From an uncultured Pelagibacteraceae bacterium (lineage in GTDB: Bacteria; Pseudomonadota; Alphaproteobacteria; Pelagibacterales; Pelagibacteraceae), in assembly GCA_902571135.1 (NCBI GenBank), contig CACGAU010000005.1:1-64000 (forward strand): DNA of 64,000 nt, in the 5' to 3' direction. The notes under the pieces are model-generated. The model ran no database searches and had not been told where the DNA came from. It saw nothing but the letters and a program-made list of their open reading frames with translations. This document shows, in pieces, positions 1 to 9,489 of this stretch. A program made the position numbers and the translations under genes. Numbering within the stretch: position 1 is the stretch's first letter; the number at the start of each line of letters is the position of its first letter.

Positions 1-1935
1 TTTAGTTTTTATGATCATCCAGACAGATTAAAAACACCTTTAATTAAAAGAAATGGAAAATTTGAGGAAGCTTCTTGGGATGAAGCTTATGATTATATCA
101 AAAAGGAAATGAATAGAATTACAAAAGAAAATGGTCCAGATGCCTTTGCTGGAATTTCTTCTGCGAGATGTACGAATGAAGAAAATTATGTTTTTCAAAA
201 AATGATTAGAGCTGCTGTAGGAACTAACAGTGTAGACTGTTGTGCAAGAATTTGTCATTCACCAACAGCATGGGGGATGCAACAAACTTTTGGAACGGGA
301 GCAGCGACTAACTCTACAGAAGATATTTATCATGCAGATTTATTTTTAGTGATTGGAGCTAATCCAACTAATGCTCATCCTGTAACAGGTGCTAAAATAA
401 AACAGCAAGTGATGAAAGGTAAAAAACTAATTGTTCTTGATCCAGTAACAACTGAACTAGCAAAACTTGCAGATTACCACATTAAATTAAGACCTGGAAC
501 TAACGTTGCAGTTCTAAATATGATGTTGCATTTTATTATAAAATCAAAACTCTATAATGCAGATTTTGTTAGAGATAGAACTGAAGGCTTTGATAATTTC
601 TTAAAAGAGATTGAAAGACAGGATGTAGATCAACTAGCAAAAGTGGCTGGAGTAGATAAACAATTAGTTAAAGAAGCTGCAATTGCATATGCAACTGCTA
701 GAAATTCAATGGAGTTCCATGGTTTAGGAGTTACTGAACACGAACAAGGTTCAAAAACAGTAATGTTAATTGCAGACCTAGCAATGATTACTGGAAACAT
801 TGGAAGGAAAGGTGTTGGAGTTAATCCTTTAAGAGGTCAAAATAATGTTCAAGGCGCAGCGGATATGGGATGTCAGCCACACCAAGGTGCTGGATATTTT
901 TCTGTTGCTGAGGAAAAACATCAAGAATTCTATACTGAAAAATATGGAGTAACACATCCAACTAAGCCAGGATTAAAAATTCCTCAAATGTTTGAAGCTG
1001 CAATAGATAAAGAGCTAAAAGGTTTGTGGATTATTGGTGAAGATATAGTTCAAACTGACCCTAATAGCGCTCATGTTATAGAAGCTATGAACTCATTAGA
1101 GCTTCTGGTTGTTCAAGAAATATTTATGAGTGAAACTGCAAAATTAGCGACTGTTGTTCTGCCAGGTACAACTTTCTTAGAAAAGGATGGAACTTTTACA
1201 AATACTGAGAGAAGAATTCAAAGAGTGAACAGAGCTGTTCCTCCTCTACCGGGCACTAAACCTGACGGATTAATTGTAACTGAAATGATGCAAAAATTAG
1301 GTTTTGACCAACAAACTTATGACGCTGATCAAGTTCTAGAGGAGATTGCTGATATAGTTCCTTTCTTTAAGGGAGTAACTAGAGAAAGATTAGGGAAATT
1401 CGGATTACAATGGCCAGTTCAAGAAGATGGAACTGATACTAAAATTTTACATACTGAAAGTTTCAAACTTGGAAAAGGAAGATTGAAAAACTTTGATTGG
1501 AAAGAGTCATCAGAAATTGAAGCTAATAAAAAAGATTATCCTTTAATTTTAACAACAAGTAGAGTTTTACAACATTACAATGCTGCAACAATGACTAGAA
1601 GAACAAAAAATATAAATATTGTTGATGAAGATGTTTTGTTAATTCATCCTAAAGATGCTGAGTACAGAGATTTAAATACTGGTGATATTGGAAGACTTTA
1701 TTCAGGTAGAGGTGAAGTTGCCCTTAAAGTAGAGGTAACAGATAAAGTTAAAGAAGGAATAGTGTTTACTACATTCCATTTCCCAGAGCATATGGTTAAT
1801 ATGGTTACAGGTCATGGTAAAGACGAAGAAACAATGTGTGCAGAATACAAAGTATCTTCTGTTGAAGTACAAAAGATCTCAAATCAATTTAAAACAGAAG
1901 TTAAACCAAAAGAAAATCAAGCTGAAGTTAATTAA
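1..1935 (+). CDS. fdsA: Formate dehydrogenase alpha subunit, molybdopterin oxidoreductase (5' end outside window)
   Basis: Frame 1 is open from base 1 (FSFYDHPDRLKTPLIKRNGKFEEASWDEAYDYIKKEMNR...), upstream of the ORF-track Met at 109. Motifs CCARICHSPTAWGMQQTFGTGAATNS, VIGANPTNAHPV, NPLRGQNNVQGAADMG and VLPGTTFLEKDGTFTNTERRIQRV are typical of FdhF/FdsA. Active-site position reads Cys, not Sec. Confidence 0.9.
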   Translation, partial: FSFYDHPDRLKTPLIKRNGKFEEASWDEAYDYIKKEMNRITKENGPDAFAGISSARCTNEENYVFQKMIRAAVGTNSVDCCARICHSPTAWGMQQTFGTGAATNSTEDIYHADLFLVIGANPTNAHPVTGAKIKQQVMKGKKLIVLDPVTTELAKLADYHIKLRPGTNVAVLNMMLHFIIKSKLYNADFVRDRTEGFDNFLKEIERQDVDQLAKVAGVDKQLVKEAAIAYATARNSMEFHGLGVTEHEQGSKTVMLIADLAMITGNIGRKGVGVNPLRGQNNVQGAADMGCQPHQGAGYFSVAEEKHQEFYTEKYGVTHPTKPGLKIPQMFEAAIDKELKGLWIIGEDIVQTDPNSAHVIEAMNSLELLVVQEIFMSETAKLATVVLPGTTFLEKDGTFTNTERRIQRVNRAVPPLPGTKPDGLIVTEMMQKLGFDQQTYDADQVLEEIADIVPFFKGVTRERLGKFGLQWPVQEDGTDTKILHTESFKLGKGRLKNFDWKESSEIEANKKDYPLILTTSRVLQHYNAATMTRRTKNINIVDEDVLLIHPKDAEYRDLNTGDIGRLYSGRGEVALKVEVTDKVKEGIVFTTFHFPEHMVNMVTGHGKDEETMCAEYKVSSVEVQKISNQFKTEVKPKENQAEVN

Positions 1936-1940
1936 TTAAA

Positions 1941-3386
1941 ATGACCATTGGTTGGCATTTTGATAATACATATTCAAAGTTATCAAATACTTTTAAAGAA
2001 AATATTAAACCAACTCCTGTTCATGATCCTGAATTAGTTATATTAAATGAAGAACTAGCATCTACTTTAAATTTAGATTTTTCAAAAATAGACAAAAAAA
2101 AATTAGCAGAAATATTTTCTGGTAACTCCATACCAGAAGAAACTAATACCATTGCGCAAGCATATGCAGGTCATCAATTTGGACACTTTACCATGTTAGG
2201 TGATGGTAGAGCAGTTTTATTGGGTGAGCATTTAGTTAACAATGATAGTCGTTTTGACATTCAGTTTAAAGGTTCAGGAAGAACTTCTTTTTCTAGGGGT
2301 GGCGATGGAAGAGCAGCACTAGGACCTATGCTTAGAGAATACATTATCAGTGAAGCGATACATTCATTAAATATTCCAACTACTAGAAGTCTTGCTGTAG
2401 TTAAAACGGGAGAAAAAGTTATAAGAGAAAATCTTTTACAGGGCGCTATATTAACAAGAGTTGCATCAAGTCATCTTCGGGTTGGAACATTTCAATATAT
2501 AGCTGCAACTCAAAACATTGAAAATTTAAATACTTTATTCGATTACACAATAAATAGACATTATCCAGAAATTAAATCATCAAATTCAAAAGCATTAGAC
2601 TTGTTAAATCTCGTAATGGAAAAGCAATGCCAACTAGTAATCAATTGGATGCGAGTTGGATTTATTCACGGGGTTATGAATACTGATAACATGGCAATTT
2701 CAGGTGAAACCATTGATTTTGGTCCTTGCGCATTTATGGATCATTATGATCCAAAAACTGTATTTAGCTCAATAGATAAATTTGGGAGATATGCCTTTTC
2801 TAATCAACCACCAATAACAAAGTGGAATTTGGCAAGATTTGCAGAATGTTTAATCCCTCTAATTGACAAAAATGAAGATACTGCAGTTAAATTAGCAACA
2901 GATTTAATAGATAATTTCCAAAATATTTATGAAGATAAATGGTTAAATATGATGAGAGATAAACTGGGTCTATTTGGTGAGGATAAAAATGATAAAAAAT
3001 TAATTAATGATTTGTTTAATTGGATGAAAAAAAATAAAGCAGATTACACAAATACTTTTTGTAATCTAATGGATATCAATTCTGATGAAATTTATAAAAA
3101 TAATGATTTTATCGATTGGAAAAGTGAATGGAAAAAAAGATCTGAGTTAAATAATTCAACTAAGGAAAAACAAAGCAAACTTATGAAATCAAATAATCCA
3201 ATTGTAATTCCTAGAAATCATAAAGTAGAAGAAGCTTTGGCTGAAGCAGACAAAGGAAGTTTAGATAAAATGAACAAGTTATTAACCATTTTAAAAAATC
3301 CTTATGACAATCAAAATAATATTGAAGAATATCAAGCACCTGCTCCATCGAGTAACGAAAAATATCAAACTTTTTGTGGTACTTAA
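1941..3386 (+). CDS. selO: SelO/YdiU family (UPF0061) protein adenylyltransferase
   Basis: AYAGHQFGHFTMLGDGRAVLLGE, FKGSGRTSFSRGGDGRAALGPMLREYIISEA and GVMNTDNMAISGETIDFGPCAFMD match the SelO pseudokinase core. Confidence 0.92.
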   Translation: MTIGWHFDNTYSKLSNTFKENIKPTPVHDPELVILNEELASTLNLDFSKIDKKKLAEIFSGNSIPEETNTIAQAYAGHQFGHFTMLGDGRAVLLGEHLVNNDSRFDIQFKGSGRTSFSRGGDGRAALGPMLREYIISEAIHSLNIPTTRSLAVVKTGEKVIRENLLQGAILTRVASSHLRVGTFQYIAATQNIENLNTLFDYTINRHYPEIKSSNSKALDLLNLVMEKQCQLVINWMRVGFIHGVMNTDNMAISGETIDFGPCAFMDHYDPKTVFSSIDKFGRYAFSNQPPITKWNLARFAECLIPLIDKNEDTAVKLATDLIDNFQNIYEDKWLNMMRDKLGLFGEDKNDKKLINDLFNWMKKNKADYTNTFCNLMDINSDEIYKNNDFIDWKSEWKKRSELNNSTKEKQSKLMKSNNPIVIPRNHKVEEALAEADKGSLDKMNKLLTILKNPYDNQNNIEEYQAPAPSSNEKYQTFCGT

Positions 3387-3387
3387 T

Positions 3388-4491
3388 TTATAGAACGTAG
3401 GGCTCTGGCCTAGCGGTTTTACCCAAAACTCTCTCAACTGCAAAATCACTTATATCAATTGTTTGGTATGATCCTGTTGTGATTAATTCAGTTAAGGCTC
3501 TACCGATACCTGGTGCCTGCATTAATCCCCGGCCTGTAAATCCAGAAGCCATGTAAACATTATCATATTTTGGATGCTTACCAACAACTGCATTATTATC
3601 TAATCTGTTACAATCATAGTAACCTGCCCATCCACCAGTTAACTTTAATTCTTCAAAGGCAGGTATTCTCTTAGCAAGAGCTGGCCAAACTAATTCCTCA
3701 AAATCATTCCAAGCTGGTTCCAAATCATCTGCATCAAATACAGAAATAGGTGACCCTGCTAAATATTCTCCTCCTTCTGGTCTCCAATAAACACCAGTTG
3801 TTAAGTCTCCACTCAGAGGCATCTCTTTTATATATGTTGGACATTTTACTCTAAACACAGTGTGCTTTTGAGGAACAACAGGAATATCTTCTAACAATTC
3901 TTTAGTCCAACAACCAGCCGCAGAAACAATTGTTTTAGCATTTATTTCAGAAATACTTTTAACTTCACCCTTAATAAATTCTGCTCCAAGCTCTATTGCT
4001 TTACTTTTAAGAGCGCTGTGAAACATAAATGGATCAATCCATCCTTCACTTTGATTATCCGTATAAGTTGCTGTCTCTATCCCTTCACTATTCACATAAG
4101 GAAAAACCTTAGATAATTCTGACCCTTTAATATTTTTTGTTCCAGCGTCACATTCTTTATGATTTTCTAATGCTCTATATTGTTCTTCAGCGTGTTCAGA
4201 ACCAAACATTAATAGATATCCATTGGTTACCATACTAGCTGTTGGATTAGGATTTTTTTCTGTTTTCAATAATTCTGGTATTTGGAAAATAAATTCTCTT
4301 GCAAATTTTCCTAATAAAATATTTTCTTTTTGAAAAAATTGTCTTCTAAAACCACCTAGAGATAATGGGAATGAGGCAGTTTTATAAGTAGGATCTCTTT
4401 CGATAACTTTTACTTTTCTACCTTCTTTGGATAAAAAATAAGCAGTTGCAGCCCCTATTATTCCTCCACCAATTACTACAACATCATCCAT
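3388..4491 (-). CDS. FAD-dependent amino-acid/sarcosine-type oxidoreductase (DAO family)
   Basis: N-terminal Rossmann motif VVIGGGIIGAATAYFLSKEG; C-terminal VYMASGFTGRGLMQAPGIGRALTELI. Confidence 0.85.
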   Translation of the reverse strand: MDDVVVIGGGIIGAATAYFLSKEGRKVKVIERDPTYKTASFPLSLGGFRRQFFQKENILLGKFAREFIFQIPELLKTEKNPNPTASMVTNGYLLMFGSEHAEEQYRALENHKECDAGTKNIKGSELSKVFPYVNSEGIETATYTDNQSEGWIDPFMFHSALKSKAIELGAEFIKGEVKSISEINAKTIVSAAGCWTKELLEDIPVVPQKHTVFRVKCPTYIKEMPLSGDLTTGVYWRPEGGEYLAGSPISVFDADDLEPAWNDFEELVWPALAKRIPAFEELKLTGGWAGYYDCNRLDNNAVVGKHPKYDNVYMASGFTGRGLMQAPGIGRALTELITTGSYQTIDISDFAVERVLGKTARPEPYVL

Positions 4492-4493
4492 AT

Positions 4494-4976
4494 CTAGTTT
4501 AATAAAATTAAGCTTGTATTCAGAATTAGTGCAAAGCTACACCAAAGTAAATATGGAATCATTAGGTAGGCACTCAACATCTTGACGCGTTTAAACCTTA
4601 AAATAAGATTAATTATCAATGCTATTAGTATGATTAATACCAAAAGTGCTAGAAACATATTGTGAAAAACAAAAAAAACTACACTCCAAGTTGTATTGAA
4701 CACTAAATGGATAAAATAAATATAAACAGTATTCATATCTCTATTTTTTGTATGCCAGTAAAGCCATATTGCAACTGTCATCAATGTATACAATGTCGTC
4801 CAAACAGGTCCGAATATCCAATCCGGTGGATTAAATGATGGTTTATTTAGTAATGAGTACCATGGCTCTTTAAATGTAATGGTAGCTAAACCACCAATCA
4901 ATGAAGCAGAGAATGTAATAGCAAGAAACAATATAAATGTTAAAAATTTATTTTTAAACATGTTAGATATATACAT
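4494..4976 (-). CDS. tspO: TspO/MBR family membrane protein
   Basis: KPSFNPPDWIFGPVWTTLYTLMTVAIWLYW signature; about five hydrophobic segments. Confidence 0.9.
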   Translation of the reverse strand: MYISNMFKNKFLTFILFLAITFSASLIGGLATITFKEPWYSLLNKPSFNPPDWIFGPVWTTLYTLMTVAIWLYWHTKNRDMNTVYIYFIHLVFNTTWSVVFFVFHNMFLALLVLIILIALIINLILRFKRVKMLSAYLMIPYLLWCSFALILNTSLILLN

Positions 4977-4984
4977 AACAAAAA

Positions 4985-5743
4985 ATGAGTAAAAAAACTA
5001 TTTGGATTACTGGCGGTAGTACTGGTATTGGAAAAGCTTTAGCAATTAAATTTGCAAGCAAGGGATGGAAGGTTGCTATATCTGCAAGAAGAGCTGAATT
5101 ACTAAATGAGCTTTCAAATTCTTATGAAAATATTTCAAGTTTTCCTTTAGACGTAACAGATAAAGAAAAGTGCAAAGAAGTATTTAACGAAATTAAAAAC
5201 AAATATGAAAATGTAGATATTTGTTTTTTTTCAACTGGAACATGGGATCCCAAAAAAGAAAAAGATATAGATGTCGAACAAATGGAAGATGTTTTTAAAG
5301 TAAATTTTTTTGGAACTGTGAATAGCATCAAAGCAGTTGAACAATACTTTAGAGATAAAAAAAATGGTATAATTACCATTGTTTCGTCAATTGCAGGATA
5401 TAGAGGGTTACCTAATTCAACTGGATATGGGCCATCTAAATCTGCATTAAATAACTTAGCTGAAAGTTTGTATTTTGATTTTAAAAGGTACAACGTACGT
5501 GTTTGTTTAGTATCTCCTGGATTTATTAAAACACCAATGACAGATAAAAATGATTTTAAAATGCCTTTTTTAAAAACTCCTGAGTATGCTGCAGATCAAA
5601 TTTATGAAGGTTTAGTTAATAAAAATATATTTGAAATACATTTTCCAAAATCACTTACAATTACATTAAAACTATTGAGTTTTTTACCGAGTAAAATTTA
5701 TTTTGGTTTAGTTGGAAAACTAACGAAATATCAAAAAAAATAG
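4985..5743 (+). CDS. Short-chain dehydrogenase/reductase
   Basis: ITGGSTGIGKALA cofactor motif and YGPSKSALNN (YxxxK) catalytic motif. Confidence 0.9.
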   Translation: MSKKTIWITGGSTGIGKALAIKFASKGWKVAISARRAELLNELSNSYENISSFPLDVTDKEKCKEVFNEIKNKYENVDICFFSTGTWDPKKEKDIDVEQMEDVFKVNFFGTVNSIKAVEQYFRDKKNGIITIVSSIAGYRGLPNSTGYGPSKSALNNLAESLYFDFKRYNVRVCLVSPGFIKTPMTDKNDFKMPFLKTPEYAADQIYEGLVNKNIFEIHFPKSLTITLKLLSFLPSKIYFGLVGKLTKYQKK

Positions 5744-6304
5744 TTAATCTTTTACAAATACAACTGTTAATTCAGCTACTTTAAAACCAAATTTAGTCAT
5801 TGTTGCTCTATTAATTGCAACTCTATCATCTTGTTTAAAAATCCAATCATCGAAAGTTATTTTTAATTCTTTACCTTTAACTGGAACTAACAAAACATAT
5901 TCAAATTTAAACGCTGGACCATAAGAGTATCCTATTGCTTTACCTACAACATCTCCTGCTGTTCCTTCATAATTATGCTCGTCAATTTTGTTGATTGTCC
6001 ATTCTCTGTCTTGAACTTCACCATCGTCCCAATTAAACTTTTCTTTAAGAATTAATTGCTTTCCATCCCAGGTTCCATTTAAATCTGCAGAAAATTGTCT
6101 TGTAACTTTTCCTGATCTATTTTGTAGGACACCCCAAGCCTTAACATTTCCAGATAAGTATTCCTCAATAATTAATCTTGGTTCTTTGTTTTTAAAGTCT
6201 TCTGGTTTCATGGCGCTATTATTTGAGCAACTTGTAATTAAGAATAATGAAATTATCAATGAAATTGACTTAATTATTTTTATATGTCGCATAAATATCT
6301 CCAT
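5744..6304 (-). CDS. DUF3833-like lipoprotein
   Basis: Lipobox-like LFLITSCSNNS; body LNGTWDGKQLILKEKFNWDDGEVQDREW resembles DUF3833 proteins. Confidence 0.75.
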   Translation of the reverse strand: MEIFMRHIKIIKSISLIISLFLITSCSNNSAMKPEDFKNKEPRLIIEEYLSGNVKAWGVLQNRSGKVTRQFSADLNGTWDGKQLILKEKFNWDDGEVQDREWTINKIDEHNYEGTAGDVVGKAIGYSYGPAFKFEYVLLVPVKGKELKITFDDWIFKQDDRVAINRATMTKFGFKVAELTVVFVKD

Positions 6305-6309
6305 TATTT

Positions 6310-7488
6310 TTATTTGTTTTGCATTGAAAATTGTATCAGATCAATATTTTTTGACTTAAATCCAGCCTCACAATAAGAAAGATAAAACTCCCACATTCTT
6401 TTAAATGTTAGGTCAAAACCTTGATTTTTTATTAAATCCCATTTTTTTAAAAACTCATTTCTCCATATAGCCAATGTATTTGCATAATGGTCAGCATAAG
6501 AAATATATGAATTAACAGTTAAACCGTTGTCAGAAACATATCGATTAATACTATTTTTATTTGGCAAAAAACCACCTGGAAAAATATATTTTTGAATAAA
6601 ATCTTGTTTGTTTTTATATCTATCAAACAACCTATCATCGATAGTAATTGCTTGAATAGCTGCTTTACCACCATCAGATAAGTTAGTTTTAATGGTTTTA
6701 AAATAACCCTCTAAATAATTTTGACCAACAGCCTCAATCATCTCTATTGAAGCAATTGAATTGTATTTACCTTTAAGATCTCTGTAATCCTTTATTTCAA
6801 TATTTACTTTTTCGTTTAAACCACAATTAAAAATTCTTTCTTTTGCATATTCAAATTGTTTTTTTGATATTGTAATACAATCTAGTTTTACATCGTATTT
6901 TTTACCTAAGTACTCAGCAAAACCTCCCCAACCACATCCTATTTCTAAAACTTTGTCACCATTATTTGGTTTTATTAGATCAATTAATTTTTGATATTTA
7001 TTATTTTGAGCATCAGAAAGATTTTTCGATTTATCATCAAAAATAGCACTAGAGTAAGTAAGTGTGTCATCTAACCAAAGAGAAAAAAAATCATTACCTA
7101 GATCATAATGTTTAGCAATATTTTCTTTGCTTCTACTTTTTGTATTTTTGATTATTTTATTTTTTACAAAATTGATAAGTGGAAAATCAAGAAGTCCTGA
7201 GAATTTATATATAACTTCTATATTTCTTGCGGTTAATTCAATTAAATTTGATAAGTTGTCAGTTTCAAATTCACCTCTCATGTAGCTCTCTGCAAATCCA
7301 ATGCTACCACCTCTAATTAATTTATAATTAAAATCTGGTTTTTTGATTGAAATAGTTGCATGCAATTTTTCATTTGGATTTCCAAACTTTAAAACTTTTC
7401 CGTCATTTGTAGTGAGCTCTAGATAGCCATGATTTATTTTATCAAGAAATTTAAAAACCAATTTATCTGCGGTGTTATTTAAAAACAT
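6310..7488 (-). CDS. Cyclopropane-fatty-acyl-phospholipid synthase family SAM methyltransferase
   Basis: NIAKHYDLGNDFFSLWLDDTLTYSSAIF, VLEIGCGWGGFAEYLGKKY, SIEMIEAVGQ. Confidence 0.92.
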   Translation of the reverse strand: MFLNNTADKLVFKFLDKINHGYLELTTNDGKVLKFGNPNEKLHATISIKKPDFNYKLIRGGSIGFAESYMRGEFETDNLSNLIELTARNIEVIYKFSGLLDFPLINFVKNKIIKNTKSRSKENIAKHYDLGNDFFSLWLDDTLTYSSAIFDDKSKNLSDAQNNKYQKLIDLIKPNNGDKVLEIGCGWGGFAEYLGKKYDVKLDCITISKKQFEYAKERIFNCGLNEKVNIEIKDYRDLKGKYNSIASIEMIEAVGQNYLEGYFKTIKTNLSDGGKAAIQAITIDDRLFDRYKNKQDFIQKYIFPGGFLPNKNSINRYVSDNGLTVNSYISYADHYANTLAIWRNEFLKKWDLIKNQGFDLTFKRMWEFYLSYCEAGFKSKNIDLIQFSMQNK

Positions 7489-8252
7489 TAATTTTCTACT
7501 GTTATATTATTTTTAATTTTAAATTTTTTTTTAATAAATTTAATTCCTTTAATCCACAATTTAAACGCTTCAAAATGTATCGCAGAGATAATTTTAAATG
7601 TCATTAATGGGTGTTTAAGATAAGAATTCATTAAGTTTTTACTTGTCAAATCAGATCTTTCACCATCTTGAGATGCAAAAAGAATTTTTCCTTCTTGATC
7701 ATATTGATCAATTACAACTGACAATTTCTGCTCTGGATTTAATATTCTAAAAAAATAATTACAATCCATTTCAATAAATGGTGAAACATGAAATTTTTTT
7801 GAGCAATTATTTTGAATTAATTTATTTTGTTCCTCTACTTTAAAAACATATGTGTGTTGCTCACCAAACGTATTCTTAACTTCATATAAAATAGAAATTA
7901 AATTATTATTTCTGTCATATACAAAAAAAATACTTAATGGATTAAAAACATAACCAAATATTCTTGGATAGCATAAAAGTTTAACTTTTATTTTGTCTGT
8001 ACTGATTTCATTATTAACTAGATTTTTTTTTACCCATTCAAAAAGGGATGACCCATCACGATCACCATGATCTTTCTCATAAAAACTAATAAGATTAAAT
8101 TTATTTAATGAAAAAAATTTTAATTTATCATTAAGCTGATTTAGCTCTGATAGATCTATAAATAATGAAAATACTTTATATTTAAAAAAATGTTCTTTTG
8201 GTTTAAATCTCTTATGGATTACATTTCCATTATATATACAAGAACTAATCAT
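7488..8252 (-). CDS. DUF1365 family protein
   Basis: SCIYNGNVIHKRFKPKEHFFKYKVF, CYPRIFGYVFNPLSIFFVYD. Confidence 0.85.
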   Translation of the reverse strand: MISSCIYNGNVIHKRFKPKEHFFKYKVFSLFIDLSELNQLNDKLKFFSLNKFNLISFYEKDHGDRDGSSLFEWVKKNLVNNEISTDKIKVKLLCYPRIFGYVFNPLSIFFVYDRNNNLISILYEVKNTFGEQHTYVFKVEEQNKLIQNNCSKKFHVSPFIEMDCNYFFRILNPEQKLSVVIDQYDQEGKILFASQDGERSDLTSKNLMNSYLKHPLMTFKIISAIHFEAFKLWIKGIKFIKKKFKIKNNITVEN

Positions 8253-9483
8253 TAAGGTTTTTCAGCATTTCAATAGATGATTTTATTCCATCTTCATGAA
8301 ATCCGTAACCAAAATAACTGCCACAAAAAAGTAAATCTTTTTGATTTTGTATTTTAATAAGCTCTGATTGAGCATCTAATGCTTTTTGGTCGTAATATGG
8401 ATGTGAAAATTTTACTTTTTTCAATATTTTTTTCTCATCAATATTGAAGTAAGGATTTAGTGTTAAGAAAATATTCTCATCACACTTTAAATTTTGTAGT
8501 AAATTTAACCAGTAGGTTATTGAATTTTTCTCTAAATTCTTGTCATCTATTGATGAATTCCAAGAAGACCAGGCTTTTTTATTTTTTGGCATGGCACGCT
8601 GATCTGTATGTATGTAAGCTATATTTTCTTTGTAGCTAAAATTCGAAAGAATATTTTTCTCATCTTCAGTTGGATTTTCAATTAACCTTAAAGCGTCATC
8701 AGCATGTGTAGCCAAAACTACTTTATCATAATCAAAAAATTCGCTTTCTCCACCATAATATAGGTCTAATCCTGATGATTTTCTTTTAACTCTTGTAACT
8801 TTGTAATTTTTATAGTGTTCACCACTTATTTGAGAAAGTATTTTACTAACATAAGTTCTACTTCTATTGGTTACTGTGTACCACTGCGGTCTATTTTTCA
8901 ATTTAAACAAACCATGATTTTGGAAAAATCTAAGAAAGAAACTAATTGGCATCTTGCTAGCTTCATAAGGAGGCATAGACCAAATTGCAGATACCATTGG
9001 TATTATATGATAATCGACAAATGTTTTAGATAATTTATTGATTTTTAAATATTCACCTAAAGTAATTTTATCATTGGATATGTTTACTTGATCACTTTTT
9101 TTATAAAATTTAATTATATCAAAAAACATTTTTAAGAACTCTATGTTAAACAAATTTGATTTATTAGAGAAAATTCCACTCAACCCTTTTCCACAATATT
9201 CAAAGTTTGTATTATCAACTGAAACTGAAAAAGACATATTGCTTTTTTCAATTTGAATATCATTTTCCTTAAAAAAATTAATTAAATTTGGATAAGTTTG
9301 AAAATTAAAAACAATAAAACCAATATCTACTGAAATTTTTTTTTCATCAAAAATCAAATCTATTGTGTGAGAGTGTCCACCAAAATGATCTTCTCGCTCG
9401 AAAAGATCAACATGATGTTTTTTAGATAAATAATAAGCAGCACTTAATCCAGAAATACCTGAGCCAACAACAGCAATTTTCAT
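8245..9483 (-). CDS. NAD(P)/FAD-dependent oxidoreductase, amine-oxidase/desaturase-like
   Basis: KIAVVGSGISGLSAAYYLSKKHHVDLFEREDHFGGHSHT; C-terminal FCGSYFGYGFHEDGIKSSIE. Overlaps the DUF1365 start by 8 nt. Confidence 0.88.
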   Translation of the reverse strand: MKIAVVGSGISGLSAAYYLSKKHHVDLFEREDHFGGHSHTIDLIFDEKKISVDIGFIVFNFQTYPNLINFFKENDIQIEKSNMSFSVSVDNTNFEYCGKGLSGIFSNKSNLFNIEFLKMFFDIIKFYKKSDQVNISNDKITLGEYLKINKLSKTFVDYHIIPMVSAIWSMPPYEASKMPISFFLRFFQNHGLFKLKNRPQWYTVTNRSRTYVSKILSQISGEHYKNYKVTRVKRKSSGLDLYYGGESEFFDYDKVVLATHADDALRLIENPTEDEKNILSNFSYKENIAYIHTDQRAMPKNKKAWSSWNSSIDDKNLEKNSITYWLNLLQNLKCDENIFLTLNPYFNIDEKKILKKVKFSHPYYDQKALDAQSELIKIQNQKDLLFCGSYFGYGFHEDGIKSSIEMLKNLND

Positions 9484-9489
9484 TAACTA

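Noticed and set aside
40-258. Minus-strand 72-aa ORF at the left edge
   Set aside because: Antisense to the formate dehydrogenase frame that is open from base 1.
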